From Trema orientale (Eukaryota > Streptophyta > Magnoliopsida > Rosales > Cannabaceae): a stretch of 64,000 bases of DNA. The stretch covers positions 1,500,164-1,564,163 of the forward strand of contig JXTC01000026.1 in the NCBI GenBank assembly GCA_002914845.1, written 5' to 3'. The notes under the pieces are model-generated. The model had not been told where the DNA came from. It was given only the letters and a program-made list of their open reading frames with translations, and ran no database searches. This document shows positions 59,401 through 64,000 of this stretch, piece after piece (position 1 is the first letter of the stretch; each line of letters starts with the position of its first letter). A program made the translations under genes and the position numbers.

Positions 59401-60140
59401 CATGGAGGATTCTTGCCGTTATTTTCTGTTTGTTTTCTTTCATTAAATTTTCTCCCACCTTTTTTAGATTTCTGAGACTGTGTATTGAATTTAGATTGAA
59501 AGGCATTTTCTGTGTCATTTTCATAACGCCTTTCTAATCTTTTCTCATGAGCCTCTAGAGAGCCCATTAATTCTGCAGCTGTTAATTTATTTATGTCTTT
59601 TGACTCTTCAACAGCTGTAATAATGGGATCATATTTTTCTGTGCAGGTAATTAGAATTTTACCTACAACTTTCTTTTCTGGAATATCATCTCTATAGGCT
59701 CTTAATTGATTTACTACTTCATCTACTCTTGAGTAGTAATCTTTAGCAGTCTCAGAATCTTTCATTTTTAAATTTTCAAACATTCTTCTCAAGGTTTGAA
59801 GTCTGGTGGCGCGTACCTTTTCATTGCCTTGGAACTCCTCCTGCAACTTATCCCATGCTGCTTTTGCACTTGTAGCTCCTATAATTCTAGGAAAATATTC
59901 GTCTGCCAAGCCCATTTGGAGTGCAAGTAGTGCTAGAGAATCTTTGTGTTGATTCTCTTTGAGCTCCTTCTTTTGTGCTACATTTAGAGTGGAAATGTCT
60001 TCAGGGACAATAAATCCCCTACTAACGACATCCCATAAATCTTGAGCACAAAAATAGGTTTTCATTTTGATAGACCAAAAATCATAGTTTTCACCGCGGA
60101 AGACTGGAATTGGAATCGATGAACGAAATATGTCAGCCAT
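56485..60140 (-). pseudogene. Copia element 2 gag-pol polyprotein, broken by stops and an assembly gap
   Basis: Start ATG at 60140. Gag (MADIFRSSIPIPVFRGENYD, FWSIKMKTYF) runs to zinc knuckles CGICKRKSHLEKDC and CRNCKKFGHLAKSC. Then come protease (YLDSGCSNHMT), pre-integrase (SWLWHRRFGHFHFHGL), and integrase with HHCC (CEGCMLGKQ) and core motifs (YTDVCGPM, TIRSDRGKEY, SERKNRT). After the N run (57608-57959) come RT (ALYGLKQAPRAWY, YADDLIYTG) and RNase H (WASKKQATVAQSSAEAQY, IYCDSKSAIAMAK). The frame ends at 56485. In-frame stops occur near 58848-58850, 56989-56991 and 56941-56943, all at positions where the family has Trp. Otherwise the visible frame is open, so decay is recent. Confidence 0.88.
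57608..57959. other. Assembly gap (352 N)
   Basis: Falls between integrase and RT of copia element 2. The true length is unknown and probably larger than drawn, because the expected integrase-RT linker and start of RT are missing. Confidence 1.
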
Positions 60141-60199
60141 AATAATGGACTAGGAAAATACTACGCCCAATATATGATCGAACGTAGCTCTGATACCAC

Positions 60200-60671
60200 T
60201 GATGGTATATTATTTATTGATATTTGAACGTGGGAGAGTATGTGTCAGATTGTAGTGTAAAGAAAAGATGATAATAATGTGAGTGATTGGTTTTACTTTA
60301 TAAAGAAAGCAATATGGCTTTCACATGGGTGTGTAGTTGATAGGAAATATTATTATAATAAAATAGTTGAATTTAATGGGAAAGGTTTGTTGTTTTGTGT
60401 GGATGTGTATGCTGCAGGAGAGACAGAGTTTTAGGCTAGTAAAATAGGTTGAATTATTATTATCTTTGGCTTAATTGAATACAAGAACAACAATGCCTAT
60501 TTATAGGCAGAGCATGTCGGTGGCTTCAACAAACCGACTTTAATTTGTGGCTACATTTTATTCTCTAGAATACTCTGTCACTGACTTCTTCAATACATTA
60601 TATTTTATTTATATCTTAGTTATTTCTAGGAGATTTTAGATAATTCTAGAAATATGTAGCATATCCTATTA
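60200..60671 (-). repeat. 5' LTR of copia element 2
   Basis: Minus-strand LTR from 60671 (TAATAGGATATGC) to 60200 (ATATACCATCA). It starts TA rather than the usual TG, as does the 3' LTR. Confidence 0.9.
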
Positions 60672-61745
60672 ACCAAGGACACAAAGCACATAGGTCAATA
60701 TGATAGGCTTTTAGCACGGCTCTGGTAGGGAGAACATTATGAAAATGTCTCCACACAAAAATTTTCACTTTTGCTGGAATTTTAAGGTGCCATAGACACT
60801 TCCACTAGAATCTATCAGATAAAGGGGAGGAGGAGCTCGTTTCCACAGCTAGATCAATTGCAAGCTTATACCTAGATCTGACAGAATAGAAACCATCAGA
60901 GTTATAATGCCAAAGCAGCTTATCTTCCATGGTAGAATCACTCAGAGGGATACTCTTAATGCAGCACCTCTCAATAGGGACGAAAATCTGATTAATGAAA
61001 GAGGAGTTCCACTCTCCATTGGAACTAATATCAGCCACCACCCAATAGTCCAAACTGTTGTGCACCTGAGTAAGTGGTCGAAAGATAGAGGGTCTAGATA
61101 ACCACGGGTCTTTGAACAACTCGATCTTGTGTCCATTATCGACTCGCCAACAGACATCATTCTTCAGGAGACTAGAACACTAAACAAGACTTTGCTAGGC
61201 ATAGGAAGATCCAGACCTTGCTTTAGTTGTGAAGAAATCTGAGTAGGAGAAATATTTACCCCTTAAAAACGCGAGCCATCAGGGAGGAAGGGTCAGAAAC
61301 AATTCGCCAACCCTATTTTGCAACTAAGGCTTTGTTGAAGATCGTAAAGTCCCTATAACCCATACCTCCTTTAAATTTTGGTTTACACAGATTTTCCCAT
61401 CTCAGCCAGTGAATTTTCTTTTCCTTTTTCCCACCACCTCACCAGAACTTAGTTATTAAAAATTTCAGCTCATTGCATAAGGTGATGGGGAGCCTGACTA
61501 TGCTCATAGTGTAAGTGGGTATAGACTGAGCAACTGCCTTAATTAGTACTTCCCACTCTCCCCATAGAAAAAAATCTTGCTTCTCCAAAGTTGAAGCTTT
61601 CGCTATAATCGCTCCTTGATCTAATTGAAGGTTGATTGTTTGTTACAACCAACTAGGATGGGTAAGCCCAAGTATTTATTATGTGAATTACTCACTTGTA
61701 ATCCTAAATACAATCTAATTTCCTCTTTCAAAGCCAGAGACCTTT

Positions 61746-63429
61746 TAGTTTATGTCCATATGTTAGTTATTTTCTAATTTATTGCTTAATAACCCTTAAT
61801 ATCAATTTGTTAGTTAAGAGTCTCTCTCTCTCTAATGCCTATTTCTTAGTTAAGGTTTTTTTTTTTTTTTCCCCTTTTTCTCTTGGTGATTTGTCTCTCT
61901 CTCGAATGCCTATTTCTTAGTTAAGGTCTCTTTTTTTTTTTTTTTTGATATATCTATACACTGACATGGTATAGTAGAAGATGTGTTAATTCTATCATAC
62001 CAGATTCTAGCTAACCTTTGATATCTTATTGTTAAGACGGTAGAAAATGACATGTAGTATACTACTTACGTTTAAAATATTGTTGTCGTTTTTTGGAGTT
62101 GACGGTTGTCTTGGCGTGAAATGAAAGATGCGGAGTATCGGTCAGTTACCCTTCATATATCTCCATCATCTTTTTTCAAATTAAGTGGCGCACATCTGCT
62201 TCCAAATGCCTGATTGATAAAATCTTGCAAATCTCTCCTTATTCTGGGACACATGACATGTGCCCATGATAAAATTAATATAACCCCAAGAAATCTTAGT
62301 ATAAATTTAACAAATTATTACTATTGCATTGGTCTCATTTTTTTTTTAAATACTTTTTTCAGTATTGCCTGCTAGTAAGAGCAATTTTAGCAAGGAGCAC
62401 ATGTCAAAAGATATATTTTCTTGTTGTAATTTTAGTTACGTATTCTATTTTGAAGTTGATAAAAAAAATGTTCTAGATGAGTGTTGTGAGAATTTATTCT
62501 TTCATGTAGGGCATCTATATACAAATTATTTCTTAATGGAAAGGGAGGTTCTTTCATCCAAGTATATACAGATACTGTTTCTTTTCATTAAAGGAATTGC
62601 AAGAGAATATAGTGGTAGTGATAGGACTAATAAAACGTTAAAAGAAAAGCCCTCTTTTACAGCATATACAGTACTCTTGCAGAGACAGCACTGAGAGTAG
62701 ATCAACCATAGAAATTTATTGATCAAGGAAGCTAAAATCGCTTATAAGTGGACGACGAGAAGTGATTGGATGTGCTGGAGAATGAAAGCATCCATTTTGC
62801 TGGGGCATAGCATAATTCCCTACTGTGACTGATAATATATAGCATGATCCACTAGATGCTGTTATCAATTATCTCTATAGATTATGAAACATTGCAGCAT
62901 CTCCACTATCATTTTTTCTTAAAAACAATTGCTATTATTGTATCATTATTTTCATCATTATTAATTTCGACTATTGTGAGTACATCATCTCCTTTGTCTT
63001 TAACACCTAATCTAAGTAGTCTAATAATACTTGTCCTGTCGGTATAGTCTATTGGTTTATATCATTGTAGTCCAAACAATTCAATCAAACTGGGACAATG
63101 TCTTCTTCAACAATGCATTAAAAAAATTGAATTACTCAAAGATCTTAAGACATATATTCCTTTAGCTTACGAAATTACTCTGACTATGGTTTAATCAGGA
63201 TGGAAAAGTTCAACTTATATAATCCAGTTACTCAAGCCATCAAAATGTCATAAATAATGGTTTTTGCATAGTAAAAAAACTCTTAATTATTATAGGTCGA
63301 AACGTTTCTGATATTTTTACAAATATCATTTATCATAATAAAGCTATTAGGGTTTCTAACACTTTTACTCATAAAAACTAAAAAAAATTACAAGAATACA
63401 ACGGCCCGTTTCCCTCCCCCCCCAATTCG
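61746..63429. other. Intergenic DNA
   Basis: No gene is supported. Two nearly identical stretches CTAATGCCTATTTCTTAGTTAAGG occur at about 61836-61858 and again at about 61903-61926, each followed by a T run. A 109-codon plus-strand frame at 62365-62694 resembles no family I know. Confidence 0.45.
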
Positions 63430-63735
63430 ATACGGTTTTTATTAGACAAATATCACTTTTCAAAATTTTTTTAGAAAAATACCATTTTAAAATGGTTACT
63501 AGTTATTAGTTTCTGAAAATTGGTTAGCAGTTACCAGTTACTAATTATATACCAGTATAAATACCTTTGGTTACTAGTTACTATTATTCGAAAACTGGTT
63601 ATCAGTTACTGGTTTCTATTTTAAAAAATGAGATTTTTCTAAATATTTTTTAAAAATAATATTTTTCTAATAAGAACATACTAGATCTACAAAAAGCAGA
63701 GCCCACTATATTTTTCTAATTTATTTTTTAAAAAT
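63430..63735. repeat. Foldback repeat with GTTACT core (copy E, best preserved)
   Basis: Left arm TTATTAGACAAATATCAC and TTAGAAAAATACCATTTTA; right arm AATGAGATTTTTCTAAATAT and ATAATATTTTTCTAATAAG. These are inverted over about 55 bp. Core: GTTACTAGTTATTAG, GGTTAGCAGTTACCAGTTAC and GGTTACTAGTTACTATTATT. No nested insert is present, so this copy serves as the empty-site reference. Confidence 0.7.
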
Positions 63736-64000
63736 ATCGTACAAAGCCTAATTTTCACAAGTCATTGTGGCCCAAGTTAGTATTAACCATGTCCTTTTTC
63801 CTTGAGCCTAGTGGAGAGTAAGTTGGACATCTATAGCTCCTTTATAGTACAAAGAGCTGTAAATTCGGACTGGGAAGAAAATTAGTCTGAAATATTTTTA
63901 TATAGGCCCAGCTCTGCCATATAGCCTATCAGGCTAAAAGGCCGGGGCGGGCTGGACCCAACCACAGGCCAAAAGTGTTCAGAAACAGAGGTTCCATTCT
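63736..64000. other. Window end; GGCC-rich repeat patch
   Basis: After the foldback repeat the sequence carries GGCCCAGCTCTGCC and AAAGGCCGGGGCGGGCTGGA, like the patches at 3246-3465 and 12225-12420. No gene is seen. Confidence 0.4.

Larger units (their letters stand above)
56053..60671 (-). mobile_element. Ty1-copia LTR retrotransposon 2 (TNT1-like RT), nested in the LINE
   Basis: The element reads on the minus strand. LTRs are 60200-60671 (5') and 56053-56487 (3'). The primer site TGGTATCAGAGC (complement of 60187-60198) follows the 5' LTR after one base. A purine tract AAGGAGGAG precedes the 3' LTR. The perfect 5-bp target duplication ACCAA is at 56048-56052 and 60672-60676. The LTRs differ at about ten sites by eye plus a 37-bp loss in the 3' LTR next to the single N at 56274, so the element is younger than copia element 1. 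Its middle is missing in the N run. Confidence 0.93.
55340..61745 (-). mobile_element. LINE (L1-type) relic, split by copia element 2
   Basis: The minus strand reads, from 61745: KYLGLPILVGCNKQ, then EVLIKAVAQSIPTYTMSIVRL and HWLRWENLCKPKFKGGMGY with FNKALVAK (RT C-terminus, to about 61290). Next come FKDPWLSRPSIFRPL and DKLLWHYNSDGFYSVRSRY (zf-RVT region, to about 60805). After the inserted copia element (56053-60671), the zf-RVT tail continues as HALWSCERVARIW (about 55975-56025). An RNase H domain follows (WGCATLKIAK, VAEFLAIKEGLKFA, YDASNAIRAL), ending at 55354. The flank ACCAA on both sides of the copia insert shows the original continuity. Several stops are present and the 5' half (endonuclease and most of RT) is missing, so this is a 5'-truncated, dead copy. 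Confidence 0.82.

Noticed and set aside
1-64000. tRNA, rRNA, CRISPR arrays or prokaryotic operons
   Set aside because: No cloverleaf-type sequence with promoter boxes, no rRNA words, and no regularly spaced repeat-spacer arrays were seen. Intron structure and element content are those of a plant nuclear genome.

Overview
The window is nuclear DNA of a flowering plant, most likely a eudicot. It is AT-rich, its genes have introns, it holds plant cell-wall protein genes (an X8-domain protein and a hybrid proline-rich protein), and much of it is transposon-derived: Ty1-copia, LINE, TRIM, hAT, CACTA, Mutator-type MITEs and foldback repeats. I cannot name the species. There are two long runs of N (11573-11837 and 57608-57959) and one single N (56274).

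Host genes. Four gene models can be supported. (1) An RNase H-like gene on the minus strand, 15030 to 14052, in two exons. (2) A secreted proline-rich protein with a C-terminal X8 (callose-binding) domain on the plus strand, 17253-19814, in three exons that join to exactly 278 codons. (3) A hybrid proline-rich protein with an eight-cysteine domain, 32021-33025 plus, intronless, with a TATA box. (4) A complete six-exon, 455-residue RCC1-repeat protein, 50857 to 47590 minus, with a mitochondrial-type N-terminus; it most resembles RUG3. Genes 2 and 3 make apoplastic wall proteins. Nothing links the four genes functionally, and they read as ordinary isolated plant genes in a transposon-filled interval.

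Mobile DNA, left to right: an RNase H fragment (304-556); a hAT transposase relic (940-1928); a GTTACT-rich repeat field (3640-4400, 6290-6480) around a TRIM (5627-5970) whose 5' LTR has become a perfect foldback; a CACTA element (7446-8520); a Mutator-type MITE (11268-11515); a CACTA element (20983-22710) carrying a second copy of that MITE; an LTR-like block (about 22857-25086); an RNase H/LINE relic split by a third CACTA (26157-27262); a third MITE copy (29891-30101); a Ty1-copia element (38007-44104); a foldback repeat carrying two further small foldback MITEs (46222-46815); a four-level nest (52540-53600); another foldback (54000-54235); a LINE (about 55340-61745) split by a second Ty1-copia element (56053-60671); and a last foldback copy (63430-63735).

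The most interesting signal is in the leader of the first copia element. Gag starts with a 10-nt exon, followed by a 788-bp intron that rejoins gag in frame. Inside that intron are three hairpins whose stems differ in sequence but stay paired (10-11 bp), each presenting nearly the same 12-nt loop, GGCCYAAARGAA. This layout, with structured elements downstream of the splice donor and a self-complementary GGCC in each loop, resembles a packaging or dimerisation signal that would mark unspliced genomic RNA. The structure and splice signals are visible in the sequence; the function is inference.
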